NCBI RefSeq assembly: GCF_024746795.1
Contig: NZ_CP080524.1
Coordinates: 1,736,001-1,800,000 of the forward strand
Source: Mesorhizobium sp. AR10
GTDB taxonomy: Bacteria; Pseudomonadota; Alphaproteobacteria; Rhizobiales; Rhizobiaceae
Direction of reading: 5' to 3'
DNA: 64,000 bases
Position 1 is the first letter of the stretch. Every line of letters starts with the position of its first letter. A model generated the notes under the pieces. The model saw nothing but the letters and a program-made list of their open reading frames with translations, ran no database searches and had not been told where the DNA came from. Positions 18,126 to 27,990 of this stretch are shown piece by piece. The translations under genes and the position numbers were made by a program.

Positions 18126-18875
18126 ATGCGATCGGTAACCCAAGATGGCGCACTTGTCTCCTTGAGAGGCGTGCGCAAGGCCTTCGGCAGCATTGAGGTG
18201 CTGCGTGGAGTCGACCTCAACGTCGCCAAGGGCGAGGTGGTGGCGATCATTGGACCGTCGGGCTCCGGCAAGTCGACGATCCTGCGGACGATCAACGGCC
18301 TGACATCAGTGGATCACGGTGTGATCACCGTCGGCGACATCACGGTCACCGATCCCAAGGTGGACAAGGTGGCGCTGAGGCATCGCGTCGGCATGGTGTT
18401 CCAGCAGTACAACCTGTTCCCGCACAAGACCGTGTTGGAGAACGTTGCAATGGCGCCGATCCAGGTACTCGGGGAGCCGCGCAGGCAAGTCGAGGAACGG
18501 GCAAAGGATCTTCTCGCTGGGATGCGTCTGCCGGAAAAGGCGCTCTCGTATCCAGGGGAACTTTCCGGCGGCCAACAGCAGCGTGTGGCGATCGCGCGCG
18601 CCCTGTGCATGCAGCCCGAAGTGATCCTGTTCGACGAGGTGACGGCGGCGCTCGATCCCGAAATGGTCAAGGAAGTACTGAGTGCCGTCAGAAAGGTCGC
18701 CGAGGACGGCATGACCTGCATCCTGGTCACCCATGAGATGCGATTTGCCCGCGAGGCCGCCAACCGCATCTATTTCACCGACAAGGGGGTGATCGTCGAA
18801 CAGGGCGAGCCGAAGGCGTTTTTCGAAAATCCCCGGGATCCTCGGACCATAGAGTTTTTGGACAAGGTCCTCTGA
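18126..18875 (+). CDS. amino-acid ABC transporter ATP-binding protein
   Basis: A protein of 249 residues with Walker A GPSGSGKST (~46-54), the Q-loop MVFQQYNLFPHKTV, the signature LSGGQQQRVAIARAL, Walker B ILFDEVTAALDPE, and the H-loop LVTHEM. It is of the GlnQ/HisP class. The common DEPTSALD reads DEVTAALD here; the catalytic glutamate is kept, so it should still be active. It is the last transporter gene; the lyase starts 47 bases later in the same direction. Confidence 0.94.
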   Translation: MRSVTQDGALVSLRGVRKAFGSIEVLRGVDLNVAKGEVVAIIGPSGSGKSTILRTINGLTSVDHGVITVGDITVTDPKVDKVALRHRVGMVFQQYNLFPHKTVLENVAMAPIQVLGEPRRQVEERAKDLLAGMRLPEKALSYPGELSGGQQQRVAIARALCMQPEVILFDEVTAALDPEMVKEVLSAVRKVAEDGMTCILVTHEMRFAREAANRIYFTDKGVIVEQGEPKAFFENPRDPRTIEFLDKVL

Positions 18876-18921
18876 AACGGCAGAGACGCGGGCCGCCTCC
18901 ATCCAAACCAGGGAAATCGAC

Positions 18922-20400
18922 ATGAACGAGACTTCGCCCGGGCCGACAGACATTGCCGGCGAGCGCATCGAGACCGATGCGCTCGGCAGCCGCCGCATCG
19001 ACAACACCCACTATTACGGCATCCAGACGGTGCGGGCACACGAGAACTTTGCCATCTCCGGCAAGACCATCGCCGACATTCCGGGCTTCACCGAAAGCAT
19101 CATTCAGATCAAACAGGCTGCTGCACTCGCCAATCTGGCGGTTGGGGGGCTTTCCAAAGAGGCCGCGGCGGCGATCATCGAGGCCGGCGACTATTGGCTG
19201 GACAATTTCGAGGCTTCGCAGTTTTCCGTCGACATCTATCACGGTGGCGGCGGCACGGCCGCGAACATGAATGTGAATGAGGTGATTGCAAACCGTGCCA
19301 ACGAAGCGCTGAGCGGCCGTAAGGGTTATGACCATGTCCATCCGAATACAGACGTGAACATGGCCCAATCGACGAATGACGTCATTCCGTCGGCGATGAA
19401 AATCACTGTTTACCGGCTACTGACGCAGCTCGAACCCACAGTGTCGGGCCTGGTTGATGCACTCGCCGCGAAGGAGGTCGAGTTCGCAAGCGTGATAAAG
19501 CTTTCCCGGACCTGCTTCCAGGATGCGCTGCCGATCACACTCGGCCAGCAGATCTCAGGCTACCGACACAACTTCCAGCGAGCGTTGCGGGACCTGGAAA
19601 TCGCCAAGGCCAAATGTCTTCACTTGCCGCTGGGGGCCACCGCGGTCGGCACAGAGTTCGGCGCGCTGCCGGGCTACAAGGCGGCCGTCTACGTCGAGCT
19701 GAGTCGTATCACCCAGCTGACGTTGGAGCCGGAGGAGAACTTGTTCGACGCACTGCAGAATGCAGATCAATGGATGTCGATTTCTGGCGCATTGAAATCC
19801 CTGGCGTTGTCGATGGCAAAGATGTGTAACGACCTGCGTCTCATGTCCTCGGGCCCGCGCGCCGGCTTTTCTGAGATCACCTTGCCTGCCGTACAACCGG
19901 GATCGTCAATCATGCCGGGCAAGATCAACCCGGTCATCCCGGAGATGGCCATTCAGGTCTATTTTCGCGTCCTCGGCAACGACGCCACCGTCACGCGTGC
20001 CTGCGAGGGCGAACTCGACCTCAATGTGTGGGAGTCGATCATCCTGAATGCTGTGACCGAGTCGATCGTATTGCTCAACCGGGCGATACCGTTGCTCGTT
20101 TCGAAATGCATTGCCGGCATAGCCGCCAATGAGGCGACGTGCCGCGCGGCGGCGGAAGGTTCGCTTGCGCTTTCCACCGCAATCGCGGCTGTCTTCGATT
20201 ATCCGAAAGCCGGATCGGTGGCCCGCTTCGCTGCCGAGCGGGGACTGCCCGTCAAGGACGCTGCGGTTCAGATGGCACTTCTGTCACGGGGAGAGGCCGA
20301 AGAGCTTTTTGAGGTCTCGCTTTTCGCCGATCCTTTGCGCTATCAAACCGTGATCCAGAAATATCGCCGTCTTGCGCAGCAGGGCGCACTCGGCGGCTGA
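18922..20400 (+). CDS. aspA: aspartate ammonia-lyase (class II fumarase/aspartase family)
   Basis: A protein of 492 residues. The superfamily signature GSSIMPGKIN lies at ~331-340, and AQSTNDVIPSA and TAVGTEFG (from LGATAVGTEFG) mark the substrate site. Aspartases and class II fumarases are close relatives. The asparaginase gene 23 bases downstream and the upstream amino-acid importer favour aspartase, which splits L-aspartate to fumarate and ammonia. The N-terminus has a ~20-residue extension before the family start (ETDALGSRRI). Probably in one operon with the transporter. Confidence 0.88.
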   Translation: MNETSPGPTDIAGERIETDALGSRRIDNTHYYGIQTVRAHENFAISGKTIADIPGFTESIIQIKQAAALANLAVGGLSKEAAAAIIEAGDYWLDNFEASQFSVDIYHGGGGTAANMNVNEVIANRANEALSGRKGYDHVHPNTDVNMAQSTNDVIPSAMKITVYRLLTQLEPTVSGLVDALAAKEVEFASVIKLSRTCFQDALPITLGQQISGYRHNFQRALRDLEIAKAKCLHLPLGATAVGTEFGALPGYKAAVYVELSRITQLTLEPEENLFDALQNADQWMSISGALKSLALSMAKMCNDLRLMSSGPRAGFSEITLPAVQPGSSIMPGKINPVIPEMAIQVYFRVLGNDATVTRACEGELDLNVWESIILNAVTESIVLLNRAIPLLVSKCIAGIAANEATCRAAAEGSLALSTAIAAVFDYPKAGSVARFAAERGLPVKDAAVQMALLSRGEAEELFEVSLFADPLRYQTVIQKYRRLAQQGALGG

Positions 20401-20422
20401 TCCGACGGAAGAACGATAGCGC

Positions 20423-21427
20423 ATGGCAAAACCAATACCCGAGGTGGCTTTCATCGGAGCCGGCGGCACGATCGCGTCAATCGGCAAGGATCCATTCGAC
20501 GTCCTGGACTACGGAAACAACGACAAGAGACTTCACGCTGACGACATCGTTGCGGTGCTGCCTGCTTTGGACGATCTGGCTCGGGTAAGGCCGGTTCGTT
20601 TCAAGAACATCGAGAGCACGGACGTGGGGTCCGGCGACTGGCGGGATCTGGTGCTTCTCTGCACCAAGGTGGCCGGTGACGATCCGAAACCAGCGGGCAT
20701 CATCATCGGCCACGGCACGGCGACACTGGAGGAAACCGCCTACTGTCTGTCGCTCACCCTCAAGCTGACAATTCCGGTGGTTGTCGTCGGGTCGCAGCGC
20801 CCACTCAACGGTCTTTCATCAGACGCACAGGCAAACCTGGTCAACGCTATCAGGGTTGCGGTGGCTCCCGCGTCGCGCGGCCGAGGCGTGCTGGTCGTAC
20901 TCAACGACGAAATCCATGCGGCGCGAGAGGTCACGAAGCGGTCGACTTTCCGCCTGCACGCCTTTCAGAGCCCGGACTTTGGCATATTGGGCCAGGTCGA
21001 TGGCGACGCCGTGGTCTACTATCGCAAGCCCGAGAGGCTCCACACGGCAGACAGTGAATTCTCCGTCGCCGACATCGAGAACATGCCGCGCGTCGACATC
21101 GCCTACAGCTACGCCGGCTCGGACGGGACGGCGATAAATGCGTTCGCCGACGCCGGTGCGATGGGCATCGTGCTTGCCGGCTTCGCGCCGGGAATGGGCA
21201 CGCCGGCGGAGGTCGCGGCGCTTGAAGACGCCATCGCGAAGGGTGTTATGGCGCTGCAATCATCTCGTGCCGGAAGCGGCCGCGCTCTGGACAGTGCCAG
21301 ACATCGCGCCATTGGAATCATCGCGGCGGACAATCTGACGCCACAGAAGGCGCGGATTCTGCTTGGCCTGGCGCTGGCACGAACGACAGACCGCAATGAG
21401 ATTCAGCGAATATTTGCGACATATTGA
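20423..21427 (+). CDS. L-asparaginase, bacterial type I/II
   Basis: A protein of 334 residues with the two catalytic threonine motifs of the family: IGAGGTIAS near residue 13 and IIIGHGTATLEETAY near residue 95, followed by KLTIPVVVVGSQRP. No signal peptide is seen, so it is probably cytoplasmic. It hydrolyses asparagine to aspartate and ammonia, feeding the aspartase encoded just upstream. The cassette thus turns imported Asn into fumarate plus two ammonia. Confidence 0.92.
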   Translation: MAKPIPEVAFIGAGGTIASIGKDPFDVLDYGNNDKRLHADDIVAVLPALDDLARVRPVRFKNIESTDVGSGDWRDLVLLCTKVAGDDPKPAGIIIGHGTATLEETAYCLSLTLKLTIPVVVVGSQRPLNGLSSDAQANLVNAIRVAVAPASRGRGVLVVLNDEIHAAREVTKRSTFRLHAFQSPDFGILGQVDGDAVVYYRKPERLHTADSEFSVADIENMPRVDIAYSYAGSDGTAINAFADAGAMGIVLAGFAPGMGTPAEVAALEDAIAKGVMALQSSRAGSGRALDSARHRAIGIIAADNLTPQKARILLGLALARTTDRNEIQRIFATY

Positions 21428-21764
21428 ATGTCACAAACCTGATCCGAAACCGGCCGTTTGTAGGCGACAGTGAACTTCCGGCAGGCGTCAGGCTCGCGGC
21501 TGGCGGCCATGCCGGCGGGACACCGGATCAATGCACTACGCATCAACGGGTGCGGATCAGTGTGTGAGATGAACATGGGTCCGAGCCATCGATTGACGGC
21601 GATAACGCCACCGCTTGCAATCATGGCGGCCGTATGGACCACGGACACGGCTGTGGCGGTGATCAGATTGCGGGTCACGAGCGTGGCAGCCGCCTGGTGT
21701 CCAACATCAAGTTCCCGGGTCTGGCACAGGCCCCAGATAAAGCGGCACCAGCATCAGCCCGGCG
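21428..21764. other. no intact gene; possible membrane-protein remnant
   Basis: On the minus strand at ~21560-21678 a short hydrophobic stretch (AVSVVHTAAMIASGGVIA, RWLGPMFIS) looks like part of a conserved membrane protein, but similarity lasts only ~38 residues. No terminator for the asparaginase operon was clear. Confidence 0.3.
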
Positions 21765-22733
21765 TCAACTCCGGGGATGATCGTCCGACAATTCGAGGTC
21801 TGCGCCGATTGCTCGACGAGACATTTCCGTGCGGCGTGGAATGCCCACGGTCGGAGGCGCGAAGACCGAGATCGCCTTTGGGTGAACTTTGAAATGGGCC
21901 GGCGTCGAGGTGACAATCTCACCATCGGTGTTAACCGGCATCGGCTTCTCCGTCTCGATGTCGAACTCGACGCACCTGGCCGTGCGCACCTCACGCCAGG
22001 CGCCATGCGTTCCAGAACGGAACGAGCGGAGCATCAGCGCCAGCTTCCAGAGGTTGGTCATTTCCAAGCTATAGAGATCGAGATGCCCGTCATCGATCTC
22101 AGCCGTCTCTTCCACGACGTTGCCGCCGCCATAGTGCCGACCGTTTCCAACCGCGATCTGGTAGGTTTCGACTTCGATCGCCGCGCCTTTCTCGGTAATC
22201 TTCGCGTGAAACCGCATGGCCCGGGTCAACACTTTCATCGCCGCCAGCGCATAGCCAAGTCTGCCGAAACGCTTCTTCAGAGTGGGATCAAGACCCTGCG
22301 CCAATTCAGTGCTGAGTCCGATACTCGCGACGTTGAAAAAGGCATGACCATTGACCGTGCCGACATCGATCAGCCGGGTTCGGCCTCGCGCGATCACATC
22401 GGCGGCCTGCAGAAGATTTCTCGGAATATTGAGTGTACGGGCGAGGTCATTTGCGGTTCCCATAGGAATAATGCCCATCGGCAGGCCGCTTTCCATGACC
22501 GCCATCGCCGCCGACGACACCGAACCATCGCCACCGCACACAATAACAAGATCGGCTGTTTGGCGTAAGCGAACGATGTCACGAGCGATCTCAGGCAACG
22601 CCTCGAACGTCTCGACGGTGACGGAAAGCCGGCCTCGCTCCAGCCGCTCCACAATTGGCGCGATCAGCTCCTGGCCGCGCCGCGCCTTGGGATTGAGCAG
22701 CAGCAATGCGCGCCTTTTAGCTAATTTGCTCAT
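21765..22733 (-). CDS. diacylglycerol/lipid kinase family protein (YegS/DgkB type)
   Basis: A protein of 322 residues. The catalytic domain is evident: LLLNPKARRG, VIVCGGDGSVSSAA, GIIPMGTANDLART, and in the C-terminal half NVASIGLSTELAQ, GNGRHYGGGN and DDGHLDLYSLE. It should phosphorylate a lipid (diacylglycerol or a sphingoid-like base) at the inner membrane using ATP. It appears intact amid decayed genes and stands alone on the minus strand. Confidence 0.9.
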   Translation of the reverse strand: MSKLAKRRALLLLNPKARRGQELIAPIVERLERGRLSVTVETFEALPEIARDIVRLRQTADLVIVCGGDGSVSSAAMAVMESGLPMGIIPMGTANDLARTLNIPRNLLQAADVIARGRTRLIDVGTVNGHAFFNVASIGLSTELAQGLDPTLKKRFGRLGYALAAMKVLTRAMRFHAKITEKGAAIEVETYQIAVGNGRHYGGGNVVEETAEIDDGHLDLYSLEMTNLWKLALMLRSFRSGTHGAWREVRTARCVEFDIETEKPMPVNTDGEIVTSTPAHFKVHPKAISVFAPPTVGIPRRTEMSRRAIGADLELSDDHPRS

Positions 22734-23146
22734 TCAAAGATCGGTCCATAGCTCACCCACATAAGGTGGCTGCTTCGAGATTTCGACCGCAACCGACGCT
22801 TTTGACCCGATCCGGTCAATCCGGCAGCGATATCGTGTCTTGAAAGCCGACATTCAGCGGAACCAGCGTTCCCGACTCGCAGTGATCGTTCCTCGCCGGT
22901 GTCCAGCCGTCGGCATTGGGTCAAAAGCCAACTGGCGAAGCAATCGTGCGGATCCCGCCAAGGCTGCGATTTTCAACACGAGTTTTCGGAGAACCGGGAA
23001 GCCTAAGTTTGATCTTTTCGGCGGACGGTCGCAAATGTCCTGACTTTTGGCCAAGATGTTCTACTTGAGATTGCAGCCGGTAGCTGACCCTATCCCGGCC
23101 CGCATAGCTGAGTCCCGCCCTCCTTCCGATTTTGACCCGAGTGGCC
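22734..23146. other. intergenic stretch, no gene recognised
   Basis: Between the divergent lipid kinase gene and the ABC exporter remnant. Frames are short and shadow-like. It should hold promoters for both sides; none was certain. Confidence 0.4.
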
Positions 23147-23431
23147 ATGTCAATTTCAGATGCGATCTACCGTCCCTTCGAAACGCTGATCCGGCCGCTT
23201 AACATTCCCTACCAGCCGCTGCCCACCACGGGACCGGTGGCGGTTCTCATGCACTTCATATCGATGTTCCGTGGCGTGCTGATCGCGCTCGCGCTTTCGT
23301 CCATGGCGATCGAGGCCATTAACCTGACCATCGTCTGGGGGCTTTCAGTCATCGTCGATGGCGTATCGCAGAAGGGCGCATCCGCCTTCTTGCACAGCGA
23401 ATGGCCACTCCTGACTTTTCTCGGGCTCTGA
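23147..23431 (+). pseudogene. ABC exporter (permease-ATPase type), N-terminal fragment
   Basis: The frame starts MSISDAIYRPFETLIRPLNIPYQPLP and runs through a first membrane segment to SEWPLLTFLGL, as in rhizobial MsbA-like half-transporters of ~600 residues. It stops at 23431 after ~95 residues; no further membrane domain or ATPase motifs follow. Instead a fragment of an unrelated gene (VirK-like) begins at once, so a deletion joined the two. Confidence 0.55.
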
Positions 23432-23439
23432 GATACCGC

Positions 23440-24060
23440 TGCCCCGATGTGGCCGACCTGATCAGCTGGAATTCCATCGGTTCGCGGTATCGCATCACGC
23501 TCGATCAGCCCCATTGGCTGCTGAATGAAGGGTTGCTAGTCATTAGTCTGTGGGAAGATGTCGACCGGCTGTTCTCTCGCCTTCAATCTCGCTTGCGAAG
23601 GCAGCGAGAGGGTAGCCTATATCGGCGGCTTTCAGGGGCGGGCCGAGGATAACGTCCTCGATCGCTATCGGCGCTTCACGAAAGCGTCCTCCGGAATGAG
23701 GCCGCGCGATTCCTGATCGAGATATTCAAGGTGTTCTGCAGGTCTCTAGGCGTGTCGCGCATCTATGCTGTCGCTGGCAGCAACCATTCCATGCGCTCGA
23801 CCTACGTGAGAAAGAGCGCGGCGGACGGCCACAACTTATAGCTGGACTACGATGAAATCTGGTGGGAGCGCGGAGCAATCGACAGGAGGAATGGCTTTTT
23901 CGAGTTGCCGGTCGAAGCCGGTCGCAGGCAAGGTGACGAAATTCCCGCGAGGAAGCGGGCTATGTACCGCCGGCGGTATGCGATGTTGGACGAGATCGAA
24001 ACCCAACTGTGCGAACGTGTTTCTGGTCACACGAAGGCAGGCGGTCCTCACCTTCGCTAA
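23440..24060 (+). pseudogene. VirK/YbjX family protein (DUF535), 5'-truncated and frameshifted
   Basis: Reading across frames gives a coherent DUF535 protein: ISWNSIGSRYRITLDQP, SLAFNLACEGSERVAYIGGFQG, DRYRRFTKASSGMRPRD, FLIEIFKVFCRSLGVSRIYAVA, LDYDEIWWERG, FFELPVEAGRR, and RKRAMYRRRYAMLDEIE, ending at a TAA at 24060. Frame changes occur near 23565 and 23695, and an in-frame TAG near 23840 interrupts it. The first ~100 residues are missing. VirK-like proteins are linked to envelope integrity and virulence in enterobacteria. Not functional as it stands. Confidence 0.75.
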
Positions 24061-24202
24061 CGGAAAGCACGGGCAACTACAGACGATCAAGGCTTGCCGT
24101 CTTCGGCGGCGCAGTCGTTAGGGTCGGAGGCGCAGAGCGATAGCGTCTATGGCCTTATGTGGATGCCAATCTTGGGCCTTTATATTCATCCCGCGAAATT
24201 CG

Positions 24203-25219
24203 CTACCAGAATCCCGCCCCATGACCTCGCAGCATCGCCCCTTGCGCTCGCAAGTAGACGATCAGATCGAAGCCAAAGCCCATCAGCGCTACCGCAACGC
24301 GTTCGGGGCGCAACAGATTGCGCGGCCGGGCGGCCAGCCTAGCCAATCTCTTAGTCAGAAGACCGAAAGGCACAAAGCCGTAGGGGAATCGCGGCAAGCG
24401 GGCGCGGATCACGCCCGACAGCCAGTCCGGATCGGCCCCGGCCGCGGCCAGAGCGGCGGCCCGGTGGGCACCTGGCAAAGCGGCAATATCCGCGAAACAG
24501 GCCGCATTGATCGCCGATCCGATGATGATCCGCGTCTGGTGCCGGATCAGTGCCGGGATCGTGCGTTCAGACGCGTAGATGTGGAACGCCCCGGCCAGCC
24601 CGTCGATTCGCGTGAAATCTTCGGGCGCGGTCAGGGTATCGGTCAGAACCATGGCGCGCAAAAAACCATCCTCGACCGGGAGACCGGCGGGCAGATGGAA
24701 GCGCCGAGCCCGGTCAGCGGGCATGACATAAAGCGAACCGCAGACCGCGGTCTTCCAATCGTCCAGCCCGCCCCCGGCAGCGGCGATCAGCTGGTCCAAC
24801 AGCCGTAAACCTTCGGGATGAACAACAATGTCCTTCAGGGGCTGGCTGTTCAGCACCCAAAGCCCGGGACGCGCGCCAAGACCGCCGACCAACCGGCTCA
24901 GCGCGTCCGGAGTGCTGAACGTTATATCGGCATCGCAAAAGATCAGTACATCGGCTTCGGCGCGGGATAAGTCGTGCACGAAACGGTTCCAAGTGCGTGA
25001 CTTGCCGGCCTCGGGCAGATCGACCACTTCGATGCCCGGCCCTGCCGCCGCCGTCGCGCGCGCTGCAGTGCCATCGGTGCAGCCGTTGGCGAGGATCAGC
25101 ACGCGCGCGGCGAGTCCGCTCGTGTGCAGGACATCCTGCGCGGCGAGGCGGGCGACCATTGCCGCGATGCCCTCCGCCTCGTCATGGGCGAAGACCCCGA
25201 TATCCACCGTTAGCGCCAT
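24203..25219 (-). CDS. family 2 glycosyltransferase
   Basis: A protein of 338 residues from the ATG at 25219. It has the GT-A start of family 2: VDIGVFAHDEAEGI, LILANGCTDGTA, then the metal-binding IFCDADITF (~105) and a conserved W-N-Q-L region. The C-terminus has basic and hydrophobic stretches that may bind the membrane. It probably adds a sugar to a lipid-linked glycan. It abuts a chimeric remnant upstream (its start codon overlaps that frame's end), which suggests translation coupled to what is left of that gene. Very GC-rich compared with 26-28 kb. Confidence 0.8.
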   Translation of the reverse strand: MALTVDIGVFAHDEAEGIAAMVARLAAQDVLHTSGLAARVLILANGCTDGTAARATAAAGPGIEVVDLPEAGKSRTWNRFVHDLSRAEADVLIFCDADITFSTPDALSRLVGGLGARPGLWVLNSQPLKDIVVHPEGLRLLDQLIAAAGGGLDDWKTAVCGSLYVMPADRARRFHLPAGLPVEDGFLRAMVLTDTLTAPEDFTRIDGLAGAFHIYASERTIPALIRHQTRIIIGSAINAACFADIAALPGAHRAAALAAAGADPDWLSGVIRARLPRFPYGFVPFGLLTKRLARLAARPRNLLRPERVAVALMGFGFDLIVYLRAQGAMLRGHGAGFW

Positions 25220-25614
25220 CAGATCACCGTGCACCTGACGCGCGGCCGCGCGCTTGCCATGTCCGCCCCGGCCTCTGCCCGCGTCTGCGCCAGGCGCTCC
25301 GCTTCGCCCAGCAAAGCGCCTGCCATCTTCTGCCGCAGCGCCTCGCGCCCGGGCGCTACCACGGGCAGTGCCGTCAGCCCGAATTCGGCAGTGTAGCCCA
25401 CCCAGCCGAAAAGGCCCAGAGTGATGATCCATGCCCCGTCCGCGCTCGTGGTCCGAGCCATCGTCTGGATAGCCGCCGAGGCTTCCATTGCGATATGGGC
25501 GTCCGTGACTTCCCTAAGCGCATGGGCCAGTGACCACCCGACGAACGGTACGCTAACCCACTCGGGATTTGCCGCCTCTACGATGACAAGGACCCTCGGG
25601 CGTCGATTCAACAC
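25219..25614 (-). pseudogene. chimeric remnant: GT4 start joined to the end of a second Wzy-like polymerase
   Basis: One open frame of 131 residues joins two unrelated parts. Residues ~5-41 ([27 protein letters not shown]) are the first strand and helix of a GT4 glycosyltransferase. Residues ~55-88 ([20 protein letters not shown], then GLTALP) match the late part of the polymerase at 25608-27107 ([20 protein letters not shown]). The end ([13 protein letters not shown]) matches that polymerase's [13 protein letters not shown]. Internal deletions in frame created it. It cannot be a working enzyme of either kind. Confidence 0.65.
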
Positions 25615-27107
25615 CTGGTCACCAAATGGCGGTTTCGCAGGAACAACGCGGCGGTGAACGACGAGATCAGATCACCCGCTCTTCGAAGTGATCGAACACC
25701 GGGCAGCCCAGGTGCCGAGGCCCGCCTGAAGCCGTGGCTGCGACGCAGTTCGGGCTCGGATGACCCCCTTGCTTTCAGCGCCTCTGCGTATCCGAGCATC
25801 GCGCCGCCAAGCAGCCAGGTAAACGGAACCAACGTCGCATTGGGGAGCAAGTCGACTAGGTTAGCTGCAAAGATCAGCGACAGCGGCCCGGCATATCGAG
25901 ACAGAGCGTTCTTTGGCAACCTGCCTGCCTGCCGCGCCAGCAACAGCAGCGGCAGGGCCAATAGGCCAAATTCGCTCAGGTATCCGAACCATCCATTTAC
26001 TCCCATGACAATGATCCAGCGCCCATCAACGGTCGTCACTTTGTAGCCGGTTGCATAGTCGAAGACAAAGTTGCGTTCCCACGCGCCCCAACCGAACATT
26101 GCCTTATCCCTTGCGTGGGCGAGCAGCATTTCTTCATTGTCGATTCGGAATTGAAGCGATCCTGCCCGCTCTGTATCAATCGAACTGACTAGCGAAACAA
26201 TCGCCTCAACTGGAACGATACCCCAGCCGCGCAAGAGTGGATAGGCAACGACAACCAAGGCTAGTAATGCGGCGACACGGATCTGGAGCTTGCGCCCGCC
26301 GAAAATGATGAGAGGCATCAGACCAAGCGCGTATATCAACGGGCCGGCGCTCTTGCAAAGGACAAGTACCACGCCGAGGTAAAGCGCTACGAAGACATAG
26401 CGGGAGCGCTTCTCCTGACTTTGCAGGCGCGAAAGCGCAACTGCGGCTGCGAATGTCATCAGCGCGAAAAACGCAACCCACAGTCCGTGTTCCAGGAAGA
26501 CTATCGGACGGAAACCTCCATAACGCATCATTTGGTCAAAACCGTGCTGGAAGAATCCGTAGAACCACACGTTCATCTGCGGGCTGAGCCGTACCTCGAT
26601 TAACATCGGGATCGAGTAGGCGAGCCCCGCCACGACCAGTGCGACGAGAATTTCATGCTGCGCCCGCTCCGTGGCGAGCAACTTGCGCGCGAGAAAGAAC
26701 GGAAGAATTGTAATGGCATGGCTTGCCGCCGAGGAGAATGAATCATAGATACGCAGCCCCGGAAGCCCTCCAACGGCGAAGAGAATGGGTTCGGTATTGG
26801 TAAATACGGTGACGATCGGCGTGGCGATGAAAAGTAAAAGAAGCAGGCGGCCAACCCTGGAAACCGGCAGGACCGATATTCTTTGTCCGAGCAGGAGCGT
26901 GCAGATTGCGAAAGCGGTCACGTTGGGTATAGAAAATTTGTCCAAGAGAGGAACCAGCGGCGCGTCGAATCCTGCAATCGGGGGTAGAAGAAGATATCCA
27001 CCAAGAATTGACCAGATCAGAGCGCGCTCCATCGAAAGACGACGGAACATGGCGAGCATGACAACCGGCCAGATCAGTAGCATGAAATATGCGAAGGTGT
27101 TCGGCAT
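25608..27107 (-). CDS. Wzy-like O-antigen/exopolysaccharide polymerase family membrane protein
   Basis: A protein of 499 residues with about ten to twelve membrane helices and a large external loop around ~300-350 ([36 protein letters not shown]), the layout of the O-antigen ligase/polymerase family. It sits among glycosyltransferases and upstream of the WecG-type and flippase genes only by position, since those are transcribed toward it. It probably joins repeat units at the outer face of the inner membrane. The last ~30 residues look unusual and overlap the start of the chimeric remnant, so the C-terminus may have been altered. Confidence 0.75.
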   Translation of the reverse strand: MPNTFAYFMLLIWPVVMLAMFRRLSMERALIWSILGGYLLLPPIAGFDAPLVPLLDKFSIPNVTAFAICTLLLGQRISVLPVSRVGRLLLLLFIATPIVTVFTNTEPILFAVGGLPGLRIYDSFSSAASHAITILPFFLARKLLATERAQHEILVALVVAGLAYSIPMLIEVRLSPQMNVWFYGFFQHGFDQMMRYGGFRPIVFLEHGLWVAFFALMTFAAAVALSRLQSQEKRSRYVFVALYLGVVLVLCKSAGPLIYALGLMPLIIFGGRKLQIRVAALLALVVVAYPLLRGWGIVPVEAIVSLVSSIDTERAGSLQFRIDNEEMLLAHARDKAMFGWGAWERNFVFDYATGYKVTTVDGRWIIVMGVNGWFGYLSEFGLLALPLLLLARQAGRLPKNALSRYAGPLSLIFAANLVDLLPNATLVPFTWLLGGAMLGYAEALKARGSSEPELRRSHGFRRASAPGLPGVRSLRRAGDLISSFTAALFLRNRHLVTRC

Positions 27108-27176
27108 TCAAATTCACCTGTATTTAGCACCGTCGCCGTCATGATCGCTGCTATTCACACTAGCCTTAGCCCAGTA

Positions 27177-27985
27177 TCAGGGCCGCCCCCAATGTCCCCT
27201 TACTTCCTCGAGGAACAGGCGAACAAGAGGCAAGAGTGAGTATGCGTATCGCCAAAGGCGGCGGAGTTCTGAAGCGAACCGGCGAAGCCATTCCAGCCCG
27301 ACCTTTCGCATCCATAGTGGTGCCCCTTCTTTGTGCCAACTAAAAACTCCAGAGCCGCGCCGATACACAATCCCACGCCGCTTGAGTTAGGATCTCTTGA
27401 AACCTCGAACGCAATTCTCTCCGATTGCGGTGATCCTATAGCTATGAAAATGAAGCGATCGCGGCCTTCTTTGGCGAATTCTACATAACGCTCGAACGCT
27501 TCAATATCTGTAGAGACGTTCAAAGGCGGTATATGCGTCCGGAACACGATTTCTGGGAAGGCACGTCGGATATCGCTAACGATCTGCTCATTAGCGGCGA
27601 TAATTGCTATATGATCCGAGTGGCGAATCACAGATCTAAAAAGCGCCACAGTGAGGTCACACCCTGTCACATGAGGCAGGTTTAATGACAGGGCTTGGGA
27701 TAAAATAGCAATAGGCTTGCTGTCACAGAGGGAAAGCCAAGCTCGATCATAATACTGAGAAAGCTGCTTCGACTGATCCATTCTTACGACATGGTCAACG
27801 TTTGGGGTAACTACATAACGAAACTTATCCCCAATCTCAGGACTTTCAAGCAATTCGACAACCTCGTCGAATCTCAAGTCATCGAAAGGCGCACCAAGGA
27901 AAGAATTTCTCGGGAACGATTTTTTCCGTCCGGTCGCAAAAATGCCGCTTGTCGTTGAACCCATCTCGCTACCCACGTCAACCAA
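27177..27985 (-). pseudogene. WecG/TagA/CpsF-family glycosyltransferase with one frameshift
   Basis: From 27985 the frame reads as a WecG/TagA enzyme: FDEVVELL, VVTPNVDHVV, LSLCDSKPIAI, VTGCDLT, FIAIGSPQSERIAFE, and GLCIGAALEFLVGTKK. Near 27330 one base is missing and the expected end (APLWMRKVGLEWL-RF-SE-RRLWR) continues in another frame to 27177. The family transfers ManNAc(A)-like sugars or glucose to a lipid-linked acceptor. All catalytic segments lie before the shift, and only the C-terminal ~50 residues, thought to contact the membrane, are lost. It could be a sequencing error or a fresh mutation. Six bases separate it from the flippase gene upstream. Confidence 0.8.
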
Positions 27986-27990
27986 GACAC

